64,000 nt of DNA from Bradyrhizobium sp. CCBAU 53421 (GCF_015291625.1 NZ_CP030047.1:1674001-1738000), one strand, 5' to 3'; counted from the first letter of the stretch, positions 53,101 through 63,414 are shown. The notes: generated by a model from the letters alone, not told the origin. Program-made: numbers and translations.

Positions 53101-53251
53101 CCCGCCTGAAGATCGGCGCGCACCGCAATTCAAACTGCCCATCTCCGGTGGCAAGCAGGTTAAGGTAGACGCGACGAGAACCCAAACGCCTGCAAAAAAT
53201 CATTCGGCGACAACTAGCTTACGATCAGGGCCCCGCCGAAAATCCGCATAA
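50141..53251 (+). CDS. MmeI-like type IIG/IIL restriction enzyme-methyltransferase
   Basis: A 1036-residue single-chain enzyme. The N-terminal nuclease motif D74-x9-E84-x-K86 (FADVW, WEYKRK) is of the PD-(D/E)XK type. The gamma-class adenine methyltransferase core has motif I DPACGSGNFLY at residue 386 and motif IV NPPF at residue 518. A target-recognition region follows (RPWRNGMDMTRRSRDMWIID, ISSSFETFPFP). MmeI-type enzymes methylate and cut DNA without separate subunits. The start at 50141 has GGGGAG ten bases upstream; a longer frame from 49991 would run through the hipB operator edge. It is divergent from hipBA. Confidence 0.9.
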   Translation: MSISAGATAPITPAAFIKKWKKASLTERQTAHEHFLDLCALFGHPTPTEDDPTGERFAFEKGATKVGGGRGFADVWKRDHFAWEYKRKNGNLDAALLQLIRYAPALESPPLQVVCDVDRFRIHTAWTNTVPTTYEIVLEDLAEPAKREILRNVFHAPEKLKPTKTRAAVTAEAADKFSRIASRLRGKGTADQIAHFVNQLVFCFFAQSVKLLPDGLFPKLLQRSLQNPDRAKNYLNKLFEAMESGGEFDLNDIAWFNGGLFDGRRALPLDASDIGLLVAAGSLDWSLIDPTIFGTLFERFLDPDKRAQIGAHYTDQDKIAKIIDPVILRPLRAEWELAKQEITAFLRGERTPPMRKKPQRRMTKQEAAEESRSRYLERLRNLRILDPACGSGNFLYLALQGVKDLENKANLECEILGLEPRLPVVGPEIVRGIEINPLAAELARTTIWIGDIQWRLRNGIHAKPKPILRKLDAIEGRNALVAATSTLLSHGKRGGAKDRSDAQYVEADWPEAEFIVGNPPFLGVRLMRQALGDDTVQRLFEVYDGRVSREADLVCYWFEKARKALLSGQTSRVGLVATNSIRGGANRKVLEQIGAESRVFEAWSDEPWVVDGAAVRVSLVCFGKGDDALRLDGEPVASINPDLSSTIDLTKARRLADNAGVAFMGDTKGGAFDIPGELARKWLKLPLNPNGRPNSDVLRPWRNGMDMTRRSRDMWIIDFGWEMSEREASLYEAPFQYVKEHVLPERSKNRRDAYRERWWRHVEPRPGMWNALEGKDRVIVTPEVSRHRVFTWLSTQIVPDHKLQVIARDDDTTLGILLSKWHLMWSLGVGSWHGVGNDPRYTISSSFETFPFPTGLTPNLPAARFAREARATAISKAARRLEELRQAWLNPAGLVRAEAEVVPGYPMRVVASDAAAEKLLRERTLTDLYNQRPHWLIEVHRALDGAVAAAYGWPSDISDEDALANLLALNLSRDQMDQLSKKSRAVSPPEDRRAPQFKLPISGGKQVKVDATRTQTPAKNHSATTSLRSGPRRKSA

Positions 53252-53290
53252 ACAGGTGTAATGCGAATTCTAGAGTCAGCCTATTGTGGG

Positions 53291-53518
53291 TGATCTGAGG
53301 CCGGTAAACTGGACCGTTTTTGGCTAGAGTTTTCCGCACCGATTCCTTGGCTGGGAGGAGCGAAGGACGATGAAGGCCTCGAGATTCTCGGACGTTCAGA
53401 AGACGTCCATTCTCAAGCAGGGCAGTGACGGGTTGCGGTGGCGGAGATCTGCCGCAAGGCCGGGATCAGCCAGGCGACCTATTTCAACTGGAAGAGGAAG
53501 TGCGACGGGCTGCTGTGA
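53291..53518 (+). mobile_element. Truncated IS3 copy (orfA end)
   Basis: The segment repeats the right end of the element at 10967-12187 in opposite orientation: end sequence TGATCTGAGGCCGGTAAACT, then an orfA start MKASRFSDVQKTSILKQGSD. It frameshifts soon after and stops at about 53518. A single-end remnant next to the restriction gene. Confidence 0.8.
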
Positions 53519-54016
53519 TGAACACGGAACCACACGCGAACCCAGTAAGGTCGACTTGGTTTGGGCTGCTCTCCTTATCACTTATCTTTTCCGGCTATTG
53601 CTCTGGTATAGGTGTTTAGCGAAGGTCGCCGCTGTTCCGCGGACCTGCTTACCGCGCAGCCGCGCGGCGATGCTGTACATGGAGATCATCACGGCACACA
53701 TCGGATTTGTGGAAACGTCTCATTCCGAGCCCCAGCGGGTGCTAATGGGCTCTGCTCCGAACAAGGGCTGATGACGGTAACTGTCCCTCATAGACGATGA
53801 GACAAAGGCACGACTTGAGTCGGCTCCAAACACCCGGACTTCGATGCTCAAAGGACCTTCTGGCTAAGATGCAGGTCGGTCCAACAATGCGGAGATCACC
53901 CGGAATTCAACTGGATGACTGCCCAGGAGCACTTCACTCAGGCAAATTCAACCGCACGCAAGGTTAAGGCTGGCACGTATGACGTCGTTGGATAGACTGA
54001 GGACGATAAGGATCGT
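53519..54016. other. Gap between IS3 remnant and Ntn hydrolase gene
   Basis: Only short unconvincing frames occur; nothing recognised. Confidence 0.4.
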
Positions 54017-54571
54017 TCAATTATTCGTGCAGTCCGTCTGCTCTAAATAGAACGGCCCGCGGACACCCGCGCTGAACGTCTCGGCGGCGCCTAAAGCTTC
54101 AATGAGGCGTGCTTTGGGGTCGTTCCAGTCGCGTGTTGATCTCAGCGAGCCGAGCGCTATCGCATTACCGCATCCGCAGGCGTCGAACCCATGGACCGAT
54201 TCTCCAACCTGGTAGTCGTCCGAGATATGGAACAGCCGGGCGGCGTAGCCGACAAGGAACGTCCCGCCGTATTCAGCAGAATCCCTCGTCCTAGCAAAGC
54301 CGCCATGCTTCATTCGAGCTCTCACGGCGTCGATGAAGTCGGTGACCATGTAAGTCATCACATCGACACCCACGCGCGGCCTGTTAGGATGGAAGCCAAA
54401 CGCCAAAAGCTGTCCCATCCGGAATGAGCTGGTAAAGCCCATGACGAAATCACCGCTCCGGAATACCTTCCTGTCGTTGCGGACGACGAGAGAATAGTTC
54501 GAGTCCAAACCAGCGCTATCGCCACCGATGTAAACAGTGCCCTTATTAACCAGTCCAACAATACACGTCAT
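54017..54571 (-). CDS. Proteasome-like Ntn-hydrolase protein
   Basis: A 184-residue protein whose start MTCIVGLVNKGTVYIGGDSA resembles proteasome beta subunits and HslV. After Met removal Thr2 would be the N-terminal nucleophile, and GGDSAG gives the early Asp position. FVMGFTSSFRMGQLL and the late region YGGTFLVGYAARLF fit the fold. The ribosome site GAGGAG precedes the ATG. It is not the chromosomal hslV (no hslU nearby). Similar stand-alone proteins occur in phages and islands, where the role is unknown. Confidence 0.7.
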   Translation of the reverse strand: MTCIVGLVNKGTVYIGGDSAGLDSNYSLVVRNDRKVFRSGDFVMGFTSSFRMGQLLAFGFHPNRPRVGVDVMTYMVTDFIDAVRARMKHGGFARTRDSAEYGGTFLVGYAARLFHISDDYQVGESVHGFDACGCGNAIALGSLRSTRDWNDPKARLIEALGAAETFSAGVRGPFYLEQTDCTNN

Positions 54572-56510
54572 TGCGCCCCCAATCTCCTCAGCTACGGTCC
54601 GGAAGCAAACTACGGTTCATCGTGAGAACGAATTAGGTCCCTTCTGACGGATTAAAGAACGACCTGATTTCATTTCAGTGGATGCTCGACCACCGTGCGC
54701 CACGCCTTTGCATGTCCTACCTGATCATTCTAGAACAAAAATCAGACGTGAAGCTTATTGAGGTCGAGCGGGTGAAATGATTGGATCAATGGCGCTATCG
54801 TGTAAAACGATGGACTTACCAGAAGTCACGACGGCCTTTGCAACTGCTCCCCTCGACTGGCCAGTTCAGCATCTCCACCTTTGCGCTGCAGTCTGCAATT
54901 TTAGACCGATACTCCCGGTCTACACCGGCTCCATAGTTTCGCCGCACGGCGATCTCCGGGCGGAGTTTGCATTTGCAGCGACGCAGGTCCGCTCAGAAGA
55001 TAATCGTGGGTGATGAGATCCTGAACGAAGCAAGCAAAGTACCAATCTGAATACGCATGATTAAAGAAATATCGTAGGAGTCCGTCGCGTCAACAATCAA
55101 AAATAGCTCGCGATGTCGCCTAATCGCCCAGCACCGACATGCCGTGGTCGCCCGGCGATGACTGGTTTTAGGGGTAAAGCCGACACGGCGAATTACGAGT
55201 AGGCGCCCTGGCGCCGATACAGATCCGTCTTCAATTCTTGCGGCGAGGACGGGACAAAGTCGTGATCGTCGGGTTTGCAACAGACCGGACGCGGCATCCT
55301 GACAATGCGCCGCGCATGCAGGCGTGTGGTCTTTGTGTGGCTGAACCGGAGTTGCCTCCCAGAGCCAGCCGGTATCATTGCAAAGGCTGCAGCGCGGTGA
55401 GGCAATGATGAATCCTCCCCGACACCATGAAGGAGCGAATGCCGCACCTTACCTTCGGCAGTTGGCAAGATTACTCAATTTCGACGATCGCATCTGCGCA
55501 ACCCAGATCGCCTTTTGCTCAATGCGTTTGGTGTGGGCTCGATGCGTTTTGTGTGGGGGGCTGCATCTTACGGATCAGCGGCGTCAGGCGTTGTGGAGAT
55601 CGGCGGCCGAGCCCTTTTCGAAGCCGTGGTCGACCTTGCCGACTTAAATCATCTCGTCACCCCCACGCCGGCCAGCATAGATGTCGTCCTATTCATTGCC
55701 GTCCAGCGCAAAGCCTTCAATGACGCGAGAGCATATTTCTTCTGCACGCGGACTCTCTGAGTCAATCCTGTGCATGTCGGCTTTTCCAGACCCATCGTGT
55801 GGACGGACGAGATACTTCGAGATGAGATTTGCATCGTGCCTCGTGGAAAACGAGTGTCGCAAGCGACTGATTCCGAGTCGACCTAGGGATGATGACAATG
55901 AAGAAGAAGCTTGAGTGGCACACGGCCGCGTACGAGACTGGCCCGTCGCCCGACTCGTCTGGGGGAATACCGTGGAAGTTTGAGTCGGACCGAGAACAAA
56001 CCTTGGTATAGGCTTTGCAGCCCATGCGATATCACCCGCTTACCTTTGTAGAGTTGAGCATCCGTCAGGTTGTCCATACTTTCGATTTCAAAGCTGAATC
56101 ATTCGATCGAACGGGTCGAAGCCTTGAACCGACGCGATTCAATTCACCTAGACGGTTTTGCGCTCCATTCAGACTTGAGCACGAGAGTAAATGGAAACAC
56201 GTGAGCCCACCTCCACATCCTGAGGCGGACCTCAGGCTGATTACGCGCAAAGAAAGACTTGGGTCTTTATCTTGCGAAGGCGCTCCCTATTCGAGATCGC
56301 GCTCAGCCAAGCGGGGTCGGCGTCCGTTATAAGCAGCGAGGATGGAAGAAGCGGAAGGCTGAGCCTCTGCTTGGGAACATACGAGCCTTTAGAGCGGCCG
56401 CTTTAGTTTCCCTCATAGCAGGGGTCTGGCCGCAGTTGCCGCTTTAATGACGATGGCCGCCGCGCGACTTGCTAGCGAGTTTGCGTCACCCTCTTTGAAT
56501 GCGAGTCGAG
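54572..56510. other. 1.9-kb region without recognisable genes
   Basis: Many short overlapping frames on both strands lack ribosome sites and family resemblance. One 40-codon frame at 55889-56011 (MMTMKKKLEWHTAAYETGPS at its start) looks slightly protein-like. The region may hold decayed genes, including the lost adaptor gene expected before the RND pump. Confidence 0.4.
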
Positions 56511-59500
56511 ATGACATTTACAGAGCTTTTCATCAAGCGTCCGGTTTTATCTATCGTCGTCAGTTTCCTAATCTTGCTGATCGGCCTTCGCGCGGCCGCT
56601 GTTCTGCCAATCCGGCAGTATCCCAAACTGTCTAATACGGTCGTCAATATCACGACCTCCTATCCTGGCGCCTCCGCCGACATGATCCAGGGGTTCATCA
56701 CCACTCCTCTGGAGCAGGCGGTCGCTTCCGCAGAGGGCGTCGACTATGTCACTTCCTTATCTGTGCTCGGTGCCTCGACGATCCAAGTCTACATCAAGCT
56801 CAATTTCGATCCCAACGAGGCACTCACCGAGGTGCTGTCCAAGGTCAATTCAGTCAAATCTCTAATCCCGAAGGAATCGAACGATCCGGTCGTCACTAAG
56901 TCAACCGGTCAGGCTACCGCTGTCATGTACGTCGCCTTCTCCAGCGAGGAACTGACGGCCAGCGCGATCTCAGACTATCTCTCGCGCGTCGTGCAACCGG
57001 TTATGTCGACCGTCGACGGCGTCGCGGCGGCAGACATCCTGGGCAGCCAGAGTTTTGCGATGCGGCTATGGCTCGATGCTGCGAAAATGGCGGGACACGG
57101 CGTGTCGCCGGCAGATGTTTCGGCTGCAATCGCCGCCAACAACTTCCAGGCCGCGGCCGGCCAGACCAAGGGCTATTTCACTATCTCCGACGTCACGACA
57201 AACACCGACCTGCGGAGTGTCGATGACTTCAAGCGCATGGTCGTCAAAGCCAATGACGGCGGCTTTGTACGCATGGAGGACATTGCGGCAGTCGAGCTTG
57301 CCGCGCAGACCACAGACGTCAGCGTCTCCATGAACGGCGAGCACGCCGTCTTCGTCGGCGTCCAGGCGAGCCCCCAGGGCAATCCGCTAAACATAGTGCG
57401 AGGTATTCGGGCGCTGTTTCCAGAAATGGAGCGTAACCTGCCGCCGGCACTGAAGATGAAAGTAGCCTACGATTCCACCAAATTCATTCAATCGTCGATC
57501 GATGAAGTGGAGAAGACGCTCATTGAGGCTGTCGTGATAGTGGTGGTGGTCATCTTCCTATTCCTGGCCTCGCTGCGGTCGGTCGTCATTCCTGTCGTTA
57601 CCATTCCGTTGTCGCTCGTCGGTGTCTGCAGCATGATGCTGGCGCTGGGGTTTTCATTCAATCTCCTTACCCTCCTTGCGATGGTGCTCGCGATCGGTCT
57701 CGTAGTCGACGATGCGATCGTCGTGGTGGAGAACGTTCATCGCCATCTGGAAGAAGGTGCGCCGCCCCTCCAGGCTGCTACCAGAGGCGCACGCGAGATA
57801 GTGGGCCCCATTGTCTCCATGACGATTACGTTGGCCGCCGTATACGCGCCCATCGGTTTTCTCGGGGGGCTCACCGGTGCGCTGTTCCGCGAGTTCGCGT
57901 TTACGCTGGCGGGTGCGGTGATCGTGTCGGGCGTGATCGCTTTGACGCTGTCGCCGATGATGTGCTCGGTCTGCCTGAAGAGCGCTGAGGAGGGGCGGTT
58001 TGCAGGAGTTGTGAACCGCGTGTTCGGCGCCACGACACGCTGGTACGGACGCAAGCTCGACCGCTCGCTCGATTATCGCCCGATTACCGGGCTGTTCGCA
58101 CTGACCATGCTGGGTCTCGTCGGTTTTCTCTATATGCACACTTCCAAGGAACTCGCGCCGGAGGAGGATCAAGGGATCGTATTTGCGCTAACCAAGGCGC
58201 CGAAATACGCCAATATCGACTACCTCGACTATTACGGCGCCAAGCTCGAAAAGGCGTTTCAGAAGTTTCCCGAGACCGATTTGAGCTTCGTGCTCAACGG
58301 CACTAGCGGCTCGCGGGGAGGGATGGCCGGCATGTTGCTCAAGCCTTGGGATGAGCGCAAGCGATCATCGATCGCGCTAAAGTCCTTTGTCCAGGTCGAG
58401 CTGTCCAAAATCGAAGGTATTAACGCATTTGCTTTTAGCCTGCCGCCGCTTCCGGGAGGCACGGACGGGCTACCAGTGCAGATGGTGATCAATTCGACGC
58501 TAGGTTTCCAATCCGTCTATGAGCAGATGTCGAACCTGAAGGATGCCGCGCGCAAGAGCGGTCTGTTCATGGTCAGCGATTCTGACCTCGAGTTCAATCA
58601 GCCCGTGGTACGAATCAAGGTCGATCGATCGAAGGCCAACGATCTTGGCATCACCATGCAGAATATCGGTAACGCGCTCGCCACCCTACTTGGCGGAAAC
58701 TACGTCAATCACTTCAATCTGCAAGGCCGTTCGTACCAAGTGATTCCGCAGGTGCCCCGCGAGAAACGCCTGGCCCCGGAAGCGATCGGAAACTATTATG
58801 TGAAGACTGCAAAAGGTTCGATGCTTCCGCTATCTACCGTAGTCTCGGTGGAGACTGCGACAGATCCAAACGCACTAACGCACTACAACCAGCTCAACTG
58901 CGCGACTTTTCAAGCCGTGCCGATGCCCGGCGTCACGATCGGTCAGGCCGTGGACTTCCTGGAAGCGCAGGCAAAGAAACTGCCCGCCGGCTTCAGCCAC
59001 GACTTCCTTGCCGACGCCCGGCAATATGTGCACGAGGGTAACCAATTGGCCATCACCTTCGCGTTTGCCCTGATCGTCATATTCTTGGTGCTTGCGGCGC
59101 AGTTTGAAAGTCTGCGCGATCCCCTCGTTATTATGGTCAGCGTGCCGATGGCAATCGTCGGCGCCTTGATACCGCTATTTTTGGGCTGGGCGACGATCAA
59201 CATCTACACCCAGGTCGGACTGCTGACGCTGGTCGGGTTGATTTCCAAGCATGGCATCCTGATGGTTGAGTTCGCCAATGAACTGCAGTTCAAGGAGCGA
59301 CTTGACCGTCGCTCGGCTATAGAGATGGCGGCGCGCGTCCGCTTGCGTCCAATCTTGATGACGACGGCGGCGATGGTCACGGGCCTCATACCCTTGTTGA
59401 CCGCAACGGGAGCTGGCGCCGCGAGTCGCTTTTCGATCGGTCTGGTGCTCGTCGCTGGCATGTCTATCGGCACGCTCTTCACTCTCTTCGTGCTGCCGGC

Positions 59501-59609
59501 GGTCTATGTCGCGATCGCGTCCGATCACCGAGCTGACGCGAGCGCCGGTCACGCGAAGAACGGAACCGAGGTTGAACTCACCGGCGCTGCCCAGCTGGCC
59601 AAACAATAA
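56511..59609 (+). CDS. RND-family multidrug efflux pump (HAE1/AcrB type)
   Basis: A 1032-residue inner-membrane pump starting MTFTELFIKRPVLSIVVSFL, with 12 expected membrane segments and two large periplasmic loops. The proton-relay Asp pair is in LAIGLVVDDAIVVVENVH near residue 405, and LAAQFESLRDPLVIMVSVPM marks the second half. It exports drugs or other hydrophobic compounds with a membrane-fusion protein and an outer-membrane channel. Neither partner gene is next to it: upstream is a region without genes. It may use partners encoded elsewhere or be a relic of a truncated operon, although the frame itself is intact. Confidence 0.92.
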   Translation: MTFTELFIKRPVLSIVVSFLILLIGLRAAAVLPIRQYPKLSNTVVNITTSYPGASADMIQGFITTPLEQAVASAEGVDYVTSLSVLGASTIQVYIKLNFDPNEALTEVLSKVNSVKSLIPKESNDPVVTKSTGQATAVMYVAFSSEELTASAISDYLSRVVQPVMSTVDGVAAADILGSQSFAMRLWLDAAKMAGHGVSPADVSAAIAANNFQAAAGQTKGYFTISDVTTNTDLRSVDDFKRMVVKANDGGFVRMEDIAAVELAAQTTDVSVSMNGEHAVFVGVQASPQGNPLNIVRGIRALFPEMERNLPPALKMKVAYDSTKFIQSSIDEVEKTLIEAVVIVVVVIFLFLASLRSVVIPVVTIPLSLVGVCSMMLALGFSFNLLTLLAMVLAIGLVVDDAIVVVENVHRHLEEGAPPLQAATRGAREIVGPIVSMTITLAAVYAPIGFLGGLTGALFREFAFTLAGAVIVSGVIALTLSPMMCSVCLKSAEEGRFAGVVNRVFGATTRWYGRKLDRSLDYRPITGLFALTMLGLVGFLYMHTSKELAPEEDQGIVFALTKAPKYANIDYLDYYGAKLEKAFQKFPETDLSFVLNGTSGSRGGMAGMLLKPWDERKRSSIALKSFVQVELSKIEGINAFAFSLPPLPGGTDGLPVQMVINSTLGFQSVYEQMSNLKDAARKSGLFMVSDSDLEFNQPVVRIKVDRSKANDLGITMQNIGNALATLLGGNYVNHFNLQGRSYQVIPQVPREKRLAPEAIGNYYVKTAKGSMLPLSTVVSVETATDPNALTHYNQLNCATFQAVPMPGVTIGQAVDFLEAQAKKLPAGFSHDFLADARQYVHEGNQLAITFAFALIVIFLVLAAQFESLRDPLVIMVSVPMAIVGALIPLFLGWATINIYTQVGLLTLVGLISKHGILMVEFANELQFKERLDRRSAIEMAARVRLRPILMTTAAMVTGLIPLLTATGAGAASRFSIGLVLVAGMSIGTLFTLFVLPAVYVAIASDHRADASAGHAKNGTEVELTGAAQLAKQ

Positions 59610-60389
59610 CGATTAATCAATCCGCGTTCGCTCGATTGCGCTCCGGATAGGGCATTGTTCGCCGATCGCGGTGATTTCATCGGCTCGAAATTCACGAGGG
59701 TAGCGAAGGATGATGTCCGCCTGCTGCGCCTGTGTCGACCCATCTTCGCCCGAGGTGAAGGACTGCACTGCCAAAGATACGGCCGCTTCATGATGCCGGT
59801 GTGGTCCGCGATGGAACCTGGGACGGCTCATGTTTCTCGTGTAACGAGATCTTCGCCACATGCTGCCCAGCTTGGCGAGCGTCAGGCGCCCGGCGAAGAG
59901 CTTGTCGACGCTGAAAAGGTGATGTTGCTATTATCCCAACGGTTCTGGAGCGAAATTGCTTTACCCCCGTCTGAGCGCGTCGCATTGCTAGTTGAAAACG
60001 ACGACCTCTGGCTTGCAATGGCCTTAGGGCTTAGTTGCTGACAGTTCAAGTCTACTGGGACCGTTCGGAATTGGTCGTCAGGAGCCTTGCATCTACGACC
60101 GCCGCAGTCATGGCTTCGATACGAAAACCAGCGACCGACAAGCCGAAAAATAGACTGACACGTATTAGCTGAGTGATCGCGGTCGGGTAGGGGAAGTCCA
60201 ACGCAGCTTCATACAACCGAAGTCGATAATAAGAGAAACTAGCGCGCTTGGCCACGGCCAAAAGCCAATGTGAAGGCCGCCGGAGCTGTGAAGCGAGGAC
60301 GGAATCTGCCGCAATCCTGATGACCAATGTCCACGTCTGATTCGCTGAGGTGTGATCGGACGCCCTCCGGACTGGGAAAGTTAAGGAAA
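59610..60389. other. Gap between RND pump and TSUP pseudogene
   Basis: Frames here, including a 128-codon one at 59655, lack ribosome sites and resemblance to known families. Nothing recognised. Confidence 0.4.
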
Positions 60390-61418
60390 ATGCCTGCGTT
60401 TGATGGTGCTATGTTGTTTTTGGGGGCAACAACTTGTTTTGCGGCCTTTGTAAATGGAGCTATTGGCTACGGATTTTCGTCGCTCACTGTACCCCTTGCG
60501 CTGGTGTTCTACACCAATCGCATTCTCGATCCGGCCATTGTTATCATCGAAGTCTTCGTCAACGTTTACGTCCTCGTCATCAATCTGAAGGGTGCCGGCG
60601 GTTTGGAGACGAGTGTTTCCCATCTTGCTTGGGCTCTTGCCAGGCATTGCGCTCGGGGGCTATGCGTTGGCCCCACTGCAGCCGGGGTGGATCAAATTCG
60701 CCACGTACACGATCATTTTGCCCCTGATCCTGTTGCAAGCCGCGGGTTGGCGCCGCCCTATCGAAGCAAGCTGGCTGATCGGTCTGCCATTCGGGTCGAT
60801 GCTGGGCATCCTCTATTCGGTGACAACTATCTCCGGCCCGCCTTTGGCCATGCTGTTTAACAACCAGGGCCTGGTCAAAAACGAATTTCGCGCCGGCCTG
60901 GCCTGGTTCGCGGAGTGGAATCGAGCGCGACTGCCTTTGTCTATTACAAGCTCGGCCATTTCATTTCCGAAAGCGGCAGCTTACTTTATGCCTTTATACC
61001 CAGTGTTTTACCCGGCATCCCGCTGGGATCCTACGTCATTCGGCGGCTTGATCCGGAGATGTTTCGACGCGTTTGCATGAGCTTTGATGCTTGGATCGTG
61101 GGATTCGGTCTGTCACGGGTGTTGATCGAGCTCGATCTTGTGCAGAACGCCTGGGCTTACAGCGTGATGACGGCGACAATACTGATCGATTTTTGCTTGC
61201 TATTACTCATTCTTTACCACGCACAGTCCGGCCTGGTCAGAGCGACAGTCGCGGCGCTCCGCGGATATAAGCGCTTGAGGGCTGCCGGCGACCGGCTCAC
61301 TATCGAACGGGCGCGCTTCCTGGATCTTAACCAGATAGCCAAGGTAATTGATGACAGCACGCGACGCCGATGCTGCCCTTTTTGGCGCCAACATGAATGG
61401 CAGGGAAGATTTGGTTGA
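60390..61418 (+). pseudogene. TSUP-family (TauE/SafE) permease with two frameshifts
   Basis: The start at 60390 follows TTAAGGAAA and reads MPAFDGAMLFLGATTCFAAF, then NGAIGYGFSSLTVPLALVF, typical of sulfite/organic-anion TSUP permeases. Near 60600 the frame changes to FPILLGLLPGIALGGYALAP, and near 60910 to SATAFVYYKLGHFISESGSL and LPGIPLGSYVIRRLDPEMFR. Read together the three frames give a complete eight-segment permease of about 260 residues, so two small indels inactivated a full gene. Confidence 0.8.
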
Positions 61419-62021
61419 TTGCTCCATGACAACCCAGCGCTCCGACGCTGGGAATTTGAAATCGCAGCTCTGATTTTCCGTCACGTTCGGATGATCTGCC
61501 GCGATCCGATGCCCCGATGTAGTAGAAGCTCCCCGCGGTCAGGTCCGGTCCTCCATGAATGTTCGTTGTATTGAGCTCAGGCGTAGCGCAGCGCCTTTGC
61601 TTTTACGAGAGCTTCCAGACTGACAGCAAATGCTGCCGGGGAGCTGACGGCCGTGTTCGCGCGAGCTGTGGTATTCTTCTCGAAGTACACGCAAGGTCCG
61701 GGTGGTGTCGGCTTTGTGTGCTTTGCGACAAAGCCAACTCGAGCTGTTGCGCCTCTGACCGTCGGAACAAGCAAAGACTAGCCTCCTTCGTACGGCTAGC
61801 CTATCCGAGAAAGATAGGCCAAACCGGTGTCCGGGGCTTGACGATCATTCCGCATTGACGCTTGCCCTCTGGGGTGACTCGAGTTTTTGCGATGGCATCG
61901 CATTTGCAGGGATAAAAAATGTCAACGTGAGGCCATCATCGTCGAGCTGCGGACCGCTTGCAGGCGGCGCACACAGGATGAGGGGCGCGGCGCTCACCAG
62001 CCCATTCTCTCAGGAGAGCCT
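61419..62021. other. Gap upstream of the MFS gene
   Basis: No gene is supported. A 65-codon minus-strand frame at 61577-61774 has a normal start but no family resemblance. Confidence 0.4.
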
Positions 62022-63164
62022 GTGATATCATTTGCCAATTGGGCTGCCGGCCTGCTTGGGACGCGGCTTGCGTTTTTTGTTGCCGGATTTGGCCTCGCGG
62101 CGTGGGCGCCTTTGGTGCCGCTCGCCAAGGAGCGGCTCGCGGTAGATGACCGCATGCTTGGTCTTCTGCTGCTCTGCCTCGGAATGGGATCCGTTCTCGC
62201 TATGCTTTTGACCAGCGTGTCGAATGCGCGATACGGCAGCAAGCCCATTATCTTCGTGGGTGGACTCGGCCTCACGCTTATCCTGCCGTGGCTTGCTATC
62301 GCCGGAACACCTCTTGCGCTCGGCGCCACGCTGTTTGCGTTCGGCGTTTCACTGGGTGCGATCGATGTAGCCATGAACATCTATGCGATTGAACTGGAGC
62401 GCGCCACCGGCCGCCCATTGATGTCCGGCTTCCATGCCCATTACAGCATCGGCGAATTCACCGGCTCTGCTGCCGTGACTGTGTTCCTTTCGCTTCAGCT
62501 TGGTCCGCTTTCTTCGACGTTAGTCTGTTCGACGTTTATGATGATCGCGATTGTGTCGGCCTGGCCGCGGTTGACCGCGACTAGTGTAAGGCAGCGGGGG
62601 CCTGTGTTTGTCTTGCCCCATCGCAGTGTGGTGCTAATAGCTGCGCTGGCGGCTATTACGTTTCTTGTCGAAGGTGCAATGCTTGATTGGAGCGCTTTGC
62701 TTCTCGTTGGGCAAGATCTTCTCGTTGAGGCGCATGGAGGTCTTGGCTGTATGCTCTTCGCCATCGCGATGACTGCGGGACGTCTCGGCGGAGATGCCGT
62801 GGTGGAGCGAATCGGCGACCGTGCCACATTGATGCTCGGAACTCTACCAATCATGATAGGCTTCCTGGCTGTGGTCGCCGCGCCGGTTGCGGTGATTGCC
62901 ATGGCGGGTTTCCTTCTTATTGGATTGGGTATTTCAAATGTTGTACCTGTACTGTGTCGCCGCGCCGGCAAACAGAAGGTGATGCCGGTAGGCGTTGCGA
63001 TCGCGGTCATCACGACAGCTGGCTACGCGGGTATACTGATGGGTCCCGCCAGCATCGGGCTCGTCGCACACATGACCGGCTTGCCTTTTGCGTTCGGCAT
63101 GTTAGGCGCGCTCATGTGCATCGTCACGCTGTCGGCGCGGATGGTTATGGCCGACCCTCGCTAG
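62022..63164 (+). CDS. Major facilitator superfamily transporter
   Basis: A 380-residue permease with about 12 membrane segments. The GTG at 62022 with AGGAGAG six bases upstream is the best start. FVAGFGLAAWAPLVPLAKER, SLGAIDVAMNIYAIELE, MSGFHAHYSIGEFTGSAA and LIGLGISNVVPVLCRRAGKQ resemble the MFS group that includes fucose/YbjJ-type permeases. The substrate cannot be read. It stands alone, upstream of the convergent GDP-fucose synthase gene. Confidence 0.87.
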   Translation: MISFANWAAGLLGTRLAFFVAGFGLAAWAPLVPLAKERLAVDDRMLGLLLLCLGMGSVLAMLLTSVSNARYGSKPIIFVGGLGLTLILPWLAIAGTPLALGATLFAFGVSLGAIDVAMNIYAIELERATGRPLMSGFHAHYSIGEFTGSAAVTVFLSLQLGPLSSTLVCSTFMMIAIVSAWPRLTATSVRQRGPVFVLPHRSVVLIAALAAITFLVEGAMLDWSALLLVGQDLLVEAHGGLGCMLFAIAMTAGRLGGDAVVERIGDRATLMLGTLPIMIGFLAVVAAPVAVIAMAGFLLIGLGISNVVPVLCRRAGKQKVMPVGVAIAVITTAGYAGILMGPASIGLVAHMTGLPFAFGMLGALMCIVTLSARMVMADPR

Positions 63165-63414
63165 GCCGCCGATCGAGAGGAAAGGCACACCGGCACGTTT
63201 CGAGCCAATGATCGGCTGCGGCGCCGGCGTTCAAGGCTGAGAGTCGATCAGCTCTCAACCTGATAGCAGTAAAACGGTACGTCTCGATCACAACCGTTCC
63301 TCTGTTCCTGCGAGTTGGCTCGCTGAACCGTAGCTAGGATGTGCGTGTCACTTGGATGATCGAGCGTCCAACCGAGCGCTGCTGACGAAGAGCGTTGGGC
63401 AACGCGCGGCAAAG

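Noticed and set aside
61577..61774. Minus-strand 65-codon frame as another secreted peptide gene
   Set aside because: There is no Gly-Gly leader, no clear ribosome site and no neighbouring exporter.
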